Source: Onchocerca volvulus (lineage: Eukaryota > Nematoda > Chromadorea > Rhabditida > Onchocercidae). Taken from it: a DNA stretch of 64,000 bases. Numbering within the stretch: the first letter of the stretch is position 1; the number at the start of each line of letters is the position of its first letter. This document shows positions 12,066 to 25,482 of the stretch, one piece after another. The position numbers and the translations under genes are program-made. The notes beneath the pieces were generated by a model. It was not told where the DNA came from. It saw nothing but the letters and a program-made list of their open reading frames with translations, and searched no databases. Where the stretch lies: positions 45,037 through 109,036 of the forward strand of contig HG738147.1 of the NCBI GenBank assembly GCA_000499405.2. Direction: 5' to 3'.

Positions 12066-14507
12066 TTGATGAAAAATTATTTTCAGAAATCATTTCAGAA
12101 AATGGATCATAACACTGAGCTTGGTACCAATATATTTCTCTGTTCCTTGAACATTTTGCAAATTCTAGCAAATTTAACTGTATTACTTGCATATTTCACT
12201 GATAGTCAACTTTTGGCCAATGAAAATATCATACTTCTTGTTTCTCTTGCTTTTATCGACCTTTTTTATTCTTCATTGTCGATACCGTACTTAATTGTAT
12301 TGTTCATTGGATGGGTTCCAAACGGTGTGTTATCATTTTTACAAAATATCAAACAAAAATAGTATTTAATGTTAAATTTTTTTGAAAGTTATAATTTATT
12401 GATATGCTTAATTTAAAACCAAGATGTATTTTTGAAATCTTTTTAATTTCAAATTAAATTTTGTTGTTATATATTTTGCTATAATTTATTTCAATACATT
12501 TAAAACGTTTCTGTTGCTAATTGTATCTAATTTTTACAAGTAAAAGGATGCAATATAGATTACATGATGTTAATGACTAATTTTTCAATAACTTTATTAA
12601 AATTATTGTATTTGTTTTTTGAATACACAAAAAATTAAGCTTAATTTATATGGAAAAAATTCTTCAGGCCAAGAATATCACTACAATGAGCATATGGTAC
12701 TTGGTTTTGGTTCCGGTCCGGCTGCACTTATGAAAAGTGGTTGCACGATAACCACTTTGATCGCAATTGATCGAATTTGTGCTTTGTGGGCTCCGGTGAA
12801 GTATTATTCGTTGAGAAAAAAAACGTATGTCTATAATAATAATAATTTTTACATTGATAATATGCAAAATGACATGCAGTCGAGAATATCTGAATAAATC
12901 TCATCAACTCTCCGCAGTTAACTTTCATTTATAATATCATCAACAAATGACAAAGATGATAAAACAAACGATTACTTAAAATTTTCTGAAAGCAATACTT
13001 TCTGTTTTGAAAAAAAAAAAAATTTCTTTTTATAGCAATATTTATCTTTTCAAATCAGTAATTCTGAACCAATAATTATCTTATTATCATTTTAAATCAG
13101 GAGGATTGCTGAATAAAATATTTATTATCATTTTGCGTCAACATTTATCCCCAATGTTTCTTTAAATTTTTTCAAATTTTTAGCATGTTGTGTTGTGGTT
13201 TCGTATTTTCACTTTTGATGGCCGGATTTGATTTATCATTAATATTTATATTATCAGAAATTCGACCAGTATCCGGTTGCAGCGCATTTGCTTGCTTTGC
13301 TTCTGAGGTATTGGATAAAATTCGCTAATATTTGTGATCTTGACATCAAAATATGAGATCATTGTGACATTGAGTAGTGATATAAATTTAATTGTGATGC
13401 CAATGTCAAAATATAATATCACTATGATGTTGACTTAAAAATATAATATTCTGTAACTTTGAGAGAAATATTTGTATAATGAATCTATGTTTTTATTTAT
13501 GTTTACTAAATTAACTAAAGAAATTTGTGAGCCTATTTAAAAAATAAGAAGTAAATTGAAACTGATCATATTTTATTTCATAATTATCCAATGACTAAAT
13601 TTTGAGCATTTCTTTCATAATGTCTAATAATTTACTTTCACTAATTCATGACATTTGAGGGATTTCGCACCTATTGGGGAATGTCCAATATGATTGTCAA
13701 TTTACTATCTTGCATATTGACGGTTGTCGTTGCACTGTTGCTGAAAACGAGAAAAATGCGAAAAGTACAAGGTAGCAATGCTATGATTCGAAAAAAAGAA
13801 GACAAATGGGTAAGAAATTAAAAAAAAAAAAAAGAAATTGAAATTCTAAAAAATTTGTTGACAGTAAAACAAAATTAAAAATGTTATAATATTTGTGCTA
13901 ACTAATTTTGAAATTATTGAATTTTAATTTTTCTGTGTAAGGACATTTGCAGGCAAGTCGTGCATCATTTTATATTCTCATCGTATCAGCAATATTTGGT
14001 GTTGTTCCAGGTGGAATAAATGGTTGTGCACAAAGAATTCAATCCGATGTAAGTTTGCAATGAAAAATCAGAAATTAAATGCCTATCTAGTTAACTATTT
14101 CAATTAATTATTATCACTAAATAAAGACAAAAAAATTTTTATAGTAATTCTATTGATTTAAATTCAAATTTTATTGGCGTAGTCAAGAAGAAATGAATAA
14201 ATTTACAGCATTTTAATCAACTCTTAGTGGTGTCATTTTCTGGTAACATCGATAAATACCACATTGAAATCATTTTCAGTATTACTTATGATTTCAGTTC
14301 ATTAAAACATTGGCATTTTACATTCAGTTATGCGCATCAATTAGCGGTCTATCGCATGCATTCATTTTTGGGATGGCACACAGTCTCATTCGACGACGAA
14401 TCTTCGTAATGCTCAAATTAAATAAATATTTCAAAGATCCACCACCAATATTATCTCAGAATTCGGTTTTCCCAGTGTCTAACATTGCTCGTTTCGAAAA
14501 AAATTAA
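12066..14507 (+). CDS. Seven-transmembrane chemoreceptor-like GPCR, gene A1 (intact, six exons)
   Basis: Exons by splice signals and phase: 12102-12324 (an in-frame ATG also lies at 12066), 12668-12824, 13184-13307, 13660-13809, 13953-14048 and 14298-14507. They join without a stop into 319 residues (331 from the upstream ATG). I prefer the ATG at 12102 because two TTTCAG acceptors, ending at 12086 and 12098, lie between the two ATGs, as for a trans-spliced leader. Seven hydrophobic segments lie near residues 9-31, 40-63, 85-107, 128-147, 176-198, 224-243 and 254-275. TM3 ends in IDRICALWAPVKYY, the DRY-region signature with a P-x-x-Y-Y tail. The C-terminal tail is short and basic. The protein should sit in the plasma membrane, probably of a sensory neuron. 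The overall pattern is that of a nematode serpentine receptor; Srbc-like is my guess, and the subfamily is uncertain. Exon 4 has a weak acceptor (CATTTGAG). Confidence 0.8.
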
Positions 14508-17500
14508 TCTACTCTCACCGAAATTATTTCATACATTATTATCAAATTTTTTGGTTAGATTATTCTTTCGTTCAATGATGTATGATATTCATAAAAAATG
14601 AAATTTCCTTGTTGGTTTTTGATCAGATAGAAGCTGAATTGAAATTAGGACAATTTTAAAATCCATTCGATGTCCTCGAAACATCAACAACATGTAAATG
14701 ATTATAATGATGCTTAATTTTGAAAGATCATTAAATTAGCGCTAGCCAAATGATGTAGAATAAAAAAATTTGAGATGTATTATGCAAAATTTTTCTTCAA
14801 AAAAAAGATGAAATAAATTTTTTTCTTTCGAAGAAAACTAATGTTAATTTTTTAAATAAAATTTGAATGTCAAGAATTGGTTCAAATTTATGAAGAAAAA
14901 AAAACTTTGCAGTTTACAGTTGTTGGGTGTTTTTCTTTTTTTCTTTTTTTTTTTTTAAATTATAACTCATATCAATGATTTGTTAGAACATACAGTATGA
15001 ACATCTTGAAATAAAATTCAATGCATTCCTAATTAAGTTATGATTAATCGAATTACTTGACATTAACCAAGTAACCCATTTCAAGAATTACAGTAAAGCA
15101 GTTGATTGATTTTATTTGAAAAAAAAGAAAAAGTATTGAAATGGGAAAAAAACCACGAAGAAGCAAAGTGTACTCAACTGACACATACAATCAAATTTTA
15201 TGATTTGGTGATATTTGCATATAAAATATGATGATATTTGCTTCTTTAATCTTATGCGGAATTGATTTTATTTTGTATTATATTTCAAATGGATTTTTTT
15301 CGTTTAATTCTATAAATGTATTGCCATGATGCTATACTTTTGCTTCATTTCATAAATCTTATTAATTTCAAAGAGTAAAATATTTTTACGTAACTTAAAA
15401 ATAAATTTTTTCCTTTATGTAAGCTATCAGATGAAATGTTTTAAAATAAGATGAAAATAATGTACATTTCCTTAATAGTCTAAAATACATTTCATCCGAT
15501 AATGATAATATTAATAGTATTCAAGTTATTATTAGTAAACATGTCTTAAATTTGTTGAAAAAAAGAAAAAAGCTTTTAAATTGAACAAAATTTTGTTATT
15601 TTAAGCAGCTAATAAGAATTAGCTATTATATTTTTGAATAATGATAAGATGGAATATGTAAAATTCTGAATCTTTTTGAAAATTAGAAAAAAATTTTCAT
15701 AATTCATCAAAATTTTCTTTTGCTTATATTTTAAGACTTTTTTAAGACTTTCTTAAATGAACCTGAATTATATCATGTGTTGCATTACTGTCTGTAATCT
15801 ATCTGAAATGTCTGCAAATTGTCGTTTTCGGTCACAAAAACTAAGATGCCATTCAAAATTGATGAATTCAAGGAAAACAATTCAATTTTTCATTATTTTT
15901 ATCAATAAGATATATATTTTTAAGGCTTTTGAGTTAGCATATAATAATTGCGAATGAAAGGTTTTGGTTTTGGTTTCGATTTGTAATAAAATCTACTGAA
16001 ATACTTAATTTTCGATAGAATTCGGGATCGATTGTTCCTCATTTCTTTTTTCTTGTTATTTTCTTTGGAAAAATCATATATTGTAAACATTCATTTTACT
16101 TTTTCTATTATTTTTGTCCAATAACGTTTCAATTTTCTAAACAACTGAATATAAACCTTCAAATGATGTCAAGATGAAATGAAAAAGGATTAAGCATAAT
16201 TCAAAGTTTAAATGTCATTTAGAGCAATGCAAATATTTGATTCGTGATTCAATTTTATTTAAAAATTTGATTTGTTGCTGTATTTTATCAAGAAAAATTT
16301 TTTTATAACTTTGGGTTTATACTGAAATTTCATTAAACACATCCATAGAGTGTAAGAATTATAAGATCAATTTTTTTTCATATCAATTGTTGAAAAATCC
16401 GGAATATTTTTTTTTTTTTTGGAATGATGAAACAATCAAAGATCATTGTATTATAGAAAAATATCTTGGTATAACTAGCTTTTGACATTAAAGCTATTGT
16501 AAATTTGTTTGAGCTTTAGTGAATAATTAAAAACAAATTCCATTTGTACTAAAATTAATTTGCTATAAAATAACTCTTTTTGCGTTATAAATTAACATAG
16601 AGTAAATTGTGTTATGGTTCACATGTTGTAAAAAAACTTCATTGTAAAATGAGGTTTTAAGTGAGAAAAAAGAATCAATCCTTTGTTATTATTGGTACTT
16701 GACAAATGGCTCTTTCTAAGCTTCATCAATTTCAATTTCAATTTTTTTTTTTTTTAATTTCCAATACCAATAAATAACTTTGCTACTACCGAAAAGAAGC
16801 TCAAATTATCAATATTCATCAATTCATTGTGTAGCATAGATGCCGCAAATAAAATTCGTAATATCAGAAATTTTCATCATACAACAAATTCATCTGTACC
16901 AAGTTTCAATCCGAGCAAGAAAACCTTTCATTTCAAATTACTTTTGCGACATCAATTCTGAGACTAATTCAACCTGGCTATTTCGCATTGATCAATTTTT
17001 GCTGATTAATTTGATTGTACCGATAAAATGATTCAGGAAAATGAAATATGCAAATTGTTGATCGAAATCTAATATTTTTTTAAAATTAAATGTTCTTTAC
17101 ATTTTAATGCTGGCGGATGGCTTCATCAAATATTGATTATCTATGACACACCAATTTATGAAATATATGAATTTATCCCACTTGTGCATTGAAGTGTGGG
17201 TGGTGAGAATTGATATATTTTTTTTTTGTATTAATGCATTATTGAATTTATACTGAAAGAATAAACTTTTTATTGTGTATAAGAATATCTTGACACTAAA
17301 TGTTCCGCAAACTTTTTGTTTCGTAATTTTTTAGGATTAAAATAGTAAGATCGAATAAGAGATTGCATTTAATTTTGAATGAAAATTAATTTCTTCCTTT
17401 TACAATGCAAAATATAAATAGATATGAATTCATTCAAGTATGCTTTATGTTTCAAGTTGTTTTTATCCTTTTTCATTCCTCTTACAAATACCATTTTTTC

Positions 17501-18913
17501 TTTTACGAAAAAAGTTTCAATGAGCTGAAATAAATGGAAAAAATTGGTTTAACAAATTGCCGAAATTATTATCTTGATAATGAAAGTGTCTAATTTTTGC
17601 AAAATACAAATTACATTTATACAGTTGCATATTTGATTTTTGCTTATTTCTCAAAAAATCAGTTTCTAACTTTTACAGTTCAGGAGAAAATAAGACCGGT
17701 GAAGAAAAAGCAAGTTACTTCCCGCCGATATCCATGTTTTAAACTATCTTTTATATTCGAAATATGAAATTTTTTTTTTAAATCATAGGTTAAGTAAAAT
17801 TGCTGCAAAGATGCAGTTTTTTACTCTAATTTTCTTGGAGTGAAAATTTTGAATGAAATAAAAGTTTAAACGAAAGTTTATGCTTTACAGAGTTTTATTT
17901 TGGTTATTCATAATAAATCTTATAGCATTATATTTCATTTTTCCTTTTATTTGTGTCATCAATATTTGATAATATATGTATTTAATGGGAAAAAGACTAA
18001 TCTCAATTGCTTTCAGTTAAATTTTTTCAAATTCAATCATTTTGCTCTTGTTGAAATTTAAAAGTTCTATGATATATTTAAAATTTTCCTTTTCAAATAT
18101 ATTTAGTAACATTCCTATCGAAATTTTCTTCATAGCACTGTTCAATAAAATTTTTTTTTCACATTTCTTTTAACATCATGTTTTGATTAGTTTCTAAAAT
18201 ATTTTGCTAAAAATATTCTATATTTTAGTCGTAGAGCATTGAGTTTTTTACATAATAATTTAAAAATGCTTTAACTTCCTTTTGCTTAAAATAAAATATT
18301 TTACTTTTTTTATTTTTACTATGTTTTTTTTTATAATTCGGTTCTTCTACTTGGATTGACTGCAAAAATCTTCATAGCATTTTTTTTTGATTTGTTCTTT
18401 TATTTTTTATGTCCTAGAAATAGCAACAAAACTGTATCAAGAATGATACAGTTAGCAAGTATTTTATTTGTTTTTTTCTTTTTTTTTGTATTTGTAAAAT
18501 ATTTTAATTTTTTTTTATTTTTTATGCATATTGAATGAAAATTCTGCCTTTCTTGATGTCAAATTTATCATTTTGAAATTCACATAGGTAGCAATTTTGG
18601 ATTAAAATAAGATTTTAATTTGCACTTTACAAAGTTTTATTTTGATTAACTCTTATAAACTTTGAAACATTACAAAAAAAAACAAGAAAAATTACTCATC
18701 TATTTTATGCTCCTTACAAATTACTGATAATGCATGTCTTTTAAAGCAAGAATCTAGAACGAGAAAGTAAAATTTGGTATTTATCTAGAAGAATTAGAAA
18801 AAAGTTATCGGTTATCAAACCTTTTGTAAGACCCTATTTTTGAAATTAAGACTAGCAAATATGACGGAATGTTTGAAACGAATCTCAATTAGCTGGATTA
18901 ATTTTATGAATGA
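14508..18913. other. Intergenic region between A1 and B1, no gene seen
   Basis: AT-rich DNA with short chance frames only. Parts align with 39250-41470, the equivalent interval of the second receptor unit. One example is the phrase GAAAAATCCGGAATA at about 16394 and 41010; another is the 170 bases before 18913 against those before 41470. This shows that the duplication included the spacer. No exon-like conservation is seen. Confidence 0.55.
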
Positions 18914-20738
18914 CTAGCTGGCCCGGCCATGCTCCGCATGGTTGATTCAGCTATCTATGGGGGCCGACCATGCTTCGCGTGTTCGGCTCCAGCTAATCTA
19001 TATAAGTAGAACTGTAAATGTTCGTTTGTTCAAAATCTTAAACTTCCGTAAGTTTTTAAACACGCACATTATCTATATTCAAAATCTTAAATATCGGAAA
19101 GTCCTTAACCTACTGCTTCGAAATTTCGACACAAAGTTGCAGTCGAATACGCGCATGTTTTAAATATTCGTCGATTGATTTCAAATTTCTATACACGTTG
19201 CATTCCAATTGGCAAATGCTTTTAAATAATTAAGGCGAGCAATTCAAGCTTTTAGCTTGTTTTTTGCTTTGTGAGAAATTTGATTCGTTAATTTTTTGAT
19301 TTGTGGGGAATATAGTTGCGTTGCGCGAATGTCGAGGTCAGAATAGTGTATAATCAAATGTTTCGTTCAATCAATTTAAAGATTATCTCTCTGACTTCTA
19401 TTGTTAGATTGTGTCTTGAATTGCCTCTTTTCGTAAATTTTACCATTCGTCTAAACCGCACAACTGTAAAAATTGTCTCTGAGCTTTGTTGATCGTGAAT
19501 ACAAACGTCTATCAAATTGGGAATTGGAATCTCTTAAATTGAAATAACGTATCCATTGCAATCATAAGAAGTTCCCCACCGATTGCTTTCAAATCCTGAG
19601 ACAACCTCGCATTCGAATAGGCCATCATTTTTATATAGATCTGCTTATTATATATATAATCCTCTGGAAATACTCATAATCTTTAGAAGCTGCGCGCTAT
19701 CAATACTCATGAAGATGCGGAACGGAGCGGAGTCTAAAATTTTTCATTATTTATTATTAATTATTATTATTTGTCATTATCATTATCTATTACTGATTAA
19801 TATTTGTTAGGCAAGAATTAAGAATCAATAATATCAGTAAAACAAATCTAATGATAAATTTATTAAATAAAAAAGGAGAAAACGACTAAAAGAGAAAACT
19901 ATAAAATAAAAAAGGAGAAAACTAAAAAAAAATCCGAATTGGAGCATTAAACCGCTCCCGTTGGTTTTCCTATGTAAAATGATAGAAAATGGCACCTTTT
20001 TTAACCTGTGATGATGATGCGCCTTTGTTGGTGCGTTAAGGTCTTCAACATTGACCCTAGTTGAGGGTTACAGAGGAATGATCAATAATTATCTATTATT
20101 GATTATTATTTGTTAGGCAACAACCCGAGTCGGAGCATTAAACTGCTCCCGTTAGGGCGCCTTTGTTAGCGCGTGATGATGATGCACCTTTGTTGGTGCG
20201 TTAGGATAATCGACATTAACCCTAGTTGAGAGTTATTAAGGATTGGCCAATTATTTATTATTACTCAGTATTTGTTGTTTATTATTATTTATTATTATTC
20301 AGCATTCTTTATTATTATTCATTATTATTTATTATTTATTTATTACAATTTGTTACTGTTGATTATTTATTATTATTATTGTTATTATTAAAAATTATTG
20401 TTATTATTATTAATAAAAATTATTATTATTATTAACTGTTGTTTTTATTATTTAGTAATTTCTATTAATATTGCTAACCGTATCTTTTACTCTAGAAGAA
20501 AGAGATGGGAGGAAAAAGGAGAATGATAGAAAAAAGGTAGGCGGAGCCAATAAACTCCGCCTCCTCACATATTTTCAGTTATCACAGACGTGACTCGTGA
20601 AAATAAGTAACGATATTAACTCATAAAGAAAGTCTGCTGGAGCACAAGGTTGTGTCAAAATTTTAAAACAATCGGTGGAGAACTTCCCGTAGATCCGTGA
20701 TTAGTAACAGGTAGCATTTACATTTTTATTTATATAGA
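18914..20738 (-). mobile_element. Non-autonomous Helitron, 1825 bp, with empty site in the paralogous locus
   Basis: It starts CTAGCTGGCCCGG after host A (18913) and ends TTTATATAGA before host T (20739). On the minus strand this is A|TC...CTAG|T, the classic Helitron insertion. The CTAG end carries the hairpin CCATGCGGAGCATGG. An inverted copy of the 5' end lies at about 18996. The paralogous locus reads ...TTACGAATGA|TCTTATCAA... at 41470/41471 with nothing inserted and no duplicated target. Contents are a decayed minus-strand fragment of the helicase C-terminus (about 19430-19570), then BEL LTR-derived modules (about 19805-20250), AT-only sequence, and the hairpin at 20539-20562. It has no coding capacity of its own. 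Confidence 0.85.
20539..20562. repeat. Perfect 8-bp stem-loop AGGCGGAG/CTCCGCCT
   Basis: A GC-rich inverted repeat with loop CCAATAAA in otherwise AT-rich sequence, 176 bases inside the Helitron 5' end. Slightly degraded versions occupy the same place in the two Helitrons at the left of the window, so it is a constant part of the family. Confidence 0.7.
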
Positions 20739-21508
20739 TTTTACCAACAGACAATTGATATAATTTTATTCGACTCATTTGAAGATGGCGTATTTCACTG
20801 CAGTATCTTCAGGATTGATAAAATGAATATATCAGCGAATAATGAGACTGATTTTATTACTAAAATTTCTCCCTATATTCGCACTTATGTATTTGCAATA
20901 GTTGGTTCATTATTATCGGGAATAAACATACCGCTATTTGCAACAATAATCACGGACAAAAATTTCCGATAAGTTTTCAAAAATATTTGGTTTGAAATCA
21001 AAATTTGAAAAAAAAAGCTGCAATTTTAATCAAAAAAGTTTTGTTGAATTTATATTAAATTTGATATAACATATATGCACTGGTGCATATTTAGTTGATG
21101 ACAGTTTTTAAAATAAAATAGGAGATTTTGTTGTAAATTTTACGAGTATTTTTCATGTCAGCAGTGCATCAAAAGAAATGTCAACATGAGAGAGTTTTGA
21201 TTAGGAAATAAAAATCAATAATTTGTATTAAGAAGGGAAAAAAGTGATGGGAAGAAAGGAGAAAAATTTGGTAATTTCTATCATTGTATCCTTTAATGAA
21301 ATTCCAGAAAATATAAAATGAAATAATTTTTTAAAATTTATATGTATTAATACTGCATGCTAATTTCAGTATCAACTATTTTATTTATTCATTCCTTTTC
21401 GTTCATGGCGGTATCACTGGTCTGCTGATGACAAGCTATGCGATTCTCATTTTCACCAAACCGAATTTGCTATTTGAAACGATTTCGAATAAAAAATGCA
21501 TATTTCAG

Positions 21509-21690
21509 GTATATTACATTATTAATTCATACTTCTTACTTAACAGTAATGATTCAAAAACTTGTAAACATATTACATTATTAATGCATGATTCTTACTT
21601 AACAGCACTGATTCAAATGTTATAAATATATTGCATTATTAATGCATGATTCTTACTTAACAGCACTGATTCAAAAAGTTTAAGTTTTTC
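21509..21690. repeat. Intron minisatellite, about 67-bp unit, three copies
   Basis: The unit TATATTACATTATTAATGCA, TGATTCTTACTTAACAGCAC, TGATTCAAAA repeats about three times directly after exon 2 of B1. The same repeat, also in about three copies, follows exon 2 of B2 at 42214-42330, so it predates the duplication or is kept in step by exchange. Confidence 0.75.
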
Positions 21691-23003
21691 AGAAAGGCCA
21701 AAGATTCATCATACTTCCTTGAATAATTCAATAAATGGAGCTTTAGAATATTTATAACATAGAAACCGAATTCATACTTCTTCGTCGATTACTATTAATA
21801 TAAGTAATGAAATAATTTACTGCAACAATAGGAATTTAAAAGTCGATAAAAATTATGGTGAAAAAGTGAAAAAAGAATGAATTATTTTAATACAGTAATG
21901 TCGTAAGAGCAAAAAACTATCCATTTATTCCAATTCTTTGTCATGAAATTCTAAATATTTTACTAATTGAAAAAAAAAATGCTGTGAATAAAGAGATTGC
22001 TGAGTCGATAAGAAAAAAAAGCACTATGGGGAACTTTATCCTAGAAAATTACTAATCAAAATTTTCAAGTATCAAAAAAGCTATATTGTTAGATTATTTC
22101 AACTCTTAACTAATTCATTCATTACATGCATCATATATTTATAAAATTAATAGAATTGGATTAAATTTTCGGGTTACTTTGTGATCACATTTTCAGTTGC
22201 CGGAATATTTAACTTCCGAGAAAGTAACTTATTCCATGAATTCATTCTATGAATTAAAGATTAATGAAATAAAGAGCTGTTTGACACTAGATTGATTATC
22301 AATATCGAAGAAGAAAAATTGCGAAAGAAAATTTGAAAAAAAGAAATTCATCATAGTTGTTTTTCGTCAGATATTTTATCTACAATGAATATAAGAAGAA
22401 AAAAAAATTTTTCAACTAAGGCTAAAAAATTTTCAAATTTTCCAACTGGAAGAATTTTTTAAAATTGATTGTTATTAAGTTTAAAAGGTGCATTATTTCT
22501 CACTTGTTTTTCATTTGAACGCAATTTAAAAAAGAATTGAAATTTATTTCGAGTGTATGTCCTTTTTGTTTTATATTCGCCATAAAAATAAAAAAAGTTC
22601 ATGAAGAATACTTTTTACAAATAGAAGTAAATGTTCAGAATATTATTTACAATAATTGTTTGTTAATAAGTTTAATATTAATCATAAAGAAATAATTTTC
22701 TCATTATGATAGAAATTTTATACAATAATTGGCTCAATTCTGATGAGAAGATTTTAGCCACACTTAACTTATGAAGAAGGATTATTTTGAAAATTTATAG
22801 TTCTTTGTTTACCAACAGGTAATTAAGTTAATTTAAAGTGAGAATATGCAATATTTTTGCGATGATTCCATTAAAATATTCTTACTGAAATGCACAAGAA
22901 TGGAATGTGTAAGAAATAATTAAAGAAATTAGCAGAAATTAAATGCAAAAATAAAACTTCAAATTTCTTAAAAAATATTACTTCTTTATTTATGTTATCG
23001 AAA

Positions 23004-23005
<2 letters not shown>

Positions 23006-23053
<48 letters not shown>

Positions 23054-23054
23054 G
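23006..23054. repeat. (TA)n microsatellite
   Basis: An almost pure run of TA dinucleotides in intron 2 of B1, before the Helitron insertion. Confidence 0.95.
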
Positions 23055-24391
23055 TTGAAAGTTAGAAACAAAAATACATTCTCGTCTAGAATAAAAAAAA
23101 AAAAAACTGCATGTTGAACTGTTTTGTGTTCAAATTTTGGTTTTTTTTTGTTTGATTAGTTTTTTATTTTGTCTTTTACATACATAATTTTTATCTGAAA
23201 CTTCCATTTTTTTTTACTTACAAATAATTGCAAATAGCTGTATCCGAGTCATGAGGAGTCAGTTGAGGATTTATAACAAACTTCATATTTTTGTTTATCT
23301 TAACATATGAATAAAAATGCAAGTCTTCGTTTGTTAAAAATCATAAATCTCTAAAAGTTTTTAAACGTGAGTTTATCTATATTAGTTCAGAATCTTTCAT
23401 ACCCGAAAGTTTTTAACTATTGCTTTTAAATTTGTAAACATTATTGCTTCGAATATGCGTATTGTCGTGAAACTAAGAGCGATTGAATGAGGGTGCTTCA
23501 CGACATTAAGTAACAGAAATACTTTATTACTTCAAAAATAACACGTGAGGTGTCGTCCAGTATTAGCTGAGGCGGCACAGAATAGGTGACAAAATATATG
23601 TGGATAACGTATAAAAAATTAGAAAATGGAATGGGAGATGATAGTTCGTTGAAGTGGAGTTGACGTCGTTGGTTGATTATGACTGAACTGAACTGATGAT
23701 TTTGATTACCACCGTTGCTTGCATTTCGTTTTTCGTCCACATCCTGTCTCTGTCTGGGTGTCATTAATTGCCGGCGCAGACGTTGATAATTGCTTCCCTT
23801 TGTTTAATATGATTTGGCTTTTAGACTGGATAATTACCTTTTCGATGGAAGTCATTCCATTGTGTAAAACCAATTAAATTTAACATTCAATAGATTTTTA
23901 ATTACATTTGTACAACGTTTTAATTGGTTGCCCAATTACTCAACAATCTTAACTACCATTAAATTTACGAAATAAGGAGAGCAGTTAAAGATAATTACTT
24001 TAATTGCATCCATATGTGGATTAACCTTTACTCGGTTATTCCGACACGTATGTTTATACGCACTTTTTATATGCATGCTTTGCTTAGTTCAATCTGGTTA
24101 AGCGAAAAAAAAAAGAAAAGAGAAAATGCATATTTTTAGTGTTGGAGAAAAAATTCTGATAGTTTGTAATTTGGTTTATAGTTCTGATTGGATTGGAGAT
24201 TACTTCTTGTAAATCTGATCCGGTTAGTTCAGCAATAGATTTGAGGAGGTTTTTTGCGTCTTTTATGAAAAGGTGAATCCCATTAAGAAAAGACTCATTG
24301 ATTGATGAAAGAGTGATTCTCCGCATTCAAGCAAATTGATCTTTGGATTATTCTTTCCTTTGTCGCTGGTAGAGAAGTAAATTTCATGGCG

Positions 24392-25345
24392 CTATTTGAC
24401 ATCCTTCAGCTTTTGTTCATATCTGCCTAATTTCACAAAGATAAAAATTTTCTGATTTGGCAACTCTAGAACATGTAATGTATAACTGTTAATATGAGAA
24501 GCAATCCGCGTCCAGATACTAAACCGCACAATTCTAAAGATTGGTCCTGAGTTTTGTTGATGTGCTAATCGAATAGGGAATCGCAATTTCTTAAATTGAA
24601 ATGATATATCCGATGGAATCATAGGAATGTCTAGGGATGAGAACATTTTCACCTTTGAATGGTCCTATCAAGATTGTTACTACTACGACATTGCTCATTA
24701 ATTTTCTTATTGCGTCGCAAAGTTTTGTATGCAACCATTTCTTTTGACGTCACTAAGCTGCAGAAGGTAGTGAAATTCGTTCTGAGATCAGATTAACAAC
24801 TGGGAGTGGATCGGTATCTTTCTGTTCCCAATTTCCAGCAATTGATGTGAGAATATCCCATCTGATCGATCGTTTTGCAGATGCACATGCATATTTGTAG
24901 TTAACTTTAACGTCTTTACGTGTCGTTTTTTCTTTTTTTTTTGGAGTAGAGTATTTCGGACAAGCATTTATTTCGTTTGCTAGTGTGGATCGAGGAATTA
25001 TAGATAATATTTTTCAATATCAAATCGATTAAAAGCCTTCAGCGAATTTTTTTAGGCCACTTAGATTCATCATAAATAATAAGCATTAAATAAAGTAGCA
25101 GCAAATGGATTCGATGATGGCACTCCCAACTAGTCGAAAACTTTGTTTGCGTATTCTAAGCATCATCAATTAATATCAACGTTTCTTTGTAGATTTCTGC
25201 TGTGAAATCCTGCTCATATTTAAATTTTCTTTGCATATTCGACGGAGAATATCTCTAGCCATATGCGGCTTATATTTCTCTTATAACTTGTTAGAGATGA
25301 AGAAGAGCAGGCGGTCAATACGATTTCAATCAGTGGAAGAATTTG
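24392..25345 (-). pseudogene. Helitron Pif1-type helicase remnant
   Basis: Frames on the minus strand contain IEIVLTACSSSS, matching FAIILTACSSSSPTELWEKY at 50405-50470, and IPMIPSDISFQFKKLRFPIR, matching IPLVPTDIPFQFKRLQFPIR at 51840-51900. These are the pre-helicase region and the C-terminal helicase block of Helitron transposases. Frames shift between the pieces and no start remains. In a working element this helicase would unwind DNA during rolling-circle transposition. Confidence 0.75.
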
Positions 25346-25358
25346 ATTTGGATGTGAC

Positions 25359-25450
25359 TGTCCGAAAAATTGTTTGTACCATAACTCCAAACTTGGGTAA
25401 CTAACCACTATTACAAAAAATTGGATAAGGTGACACGACATACAAATTTG
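25359..25450 (-). repeat. Partial BEL/Pao LTR, duplicated LTR end
   Basis: TGTCCGAAAAATTGTTTGTA and the following 70 bases repeat the LTR terminus at 25483, together with about 25 bases of the sequence flanking it (AATTTGATTTGGATGTGA versus ACTTAATTTGGATGTGA). This is a tandem duplication of the boundary between LTR and Helitron, with a period near 124 bases. Confidence 0.6.
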
Positions 25451-25482
25451 CGATCAATGGACGAACTTAATTTGGATGTGAT

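Noticed and set aside
22196..22285. Possible extra exon in intron 2 of B1 (after ATTTTCAG, LPEYLTSEK), with a counterpart at 42836-42950 in B2
   Set aside because: B2 lacks the donor GT there, and joining exon 2 directly to exon 3 already gives the spacing between Cys and IDR expected for this receptor type.
22871..23071. Minus-strand frame rich in Tyr-Ile
   Set aside because: It translates a TA microsatellite.
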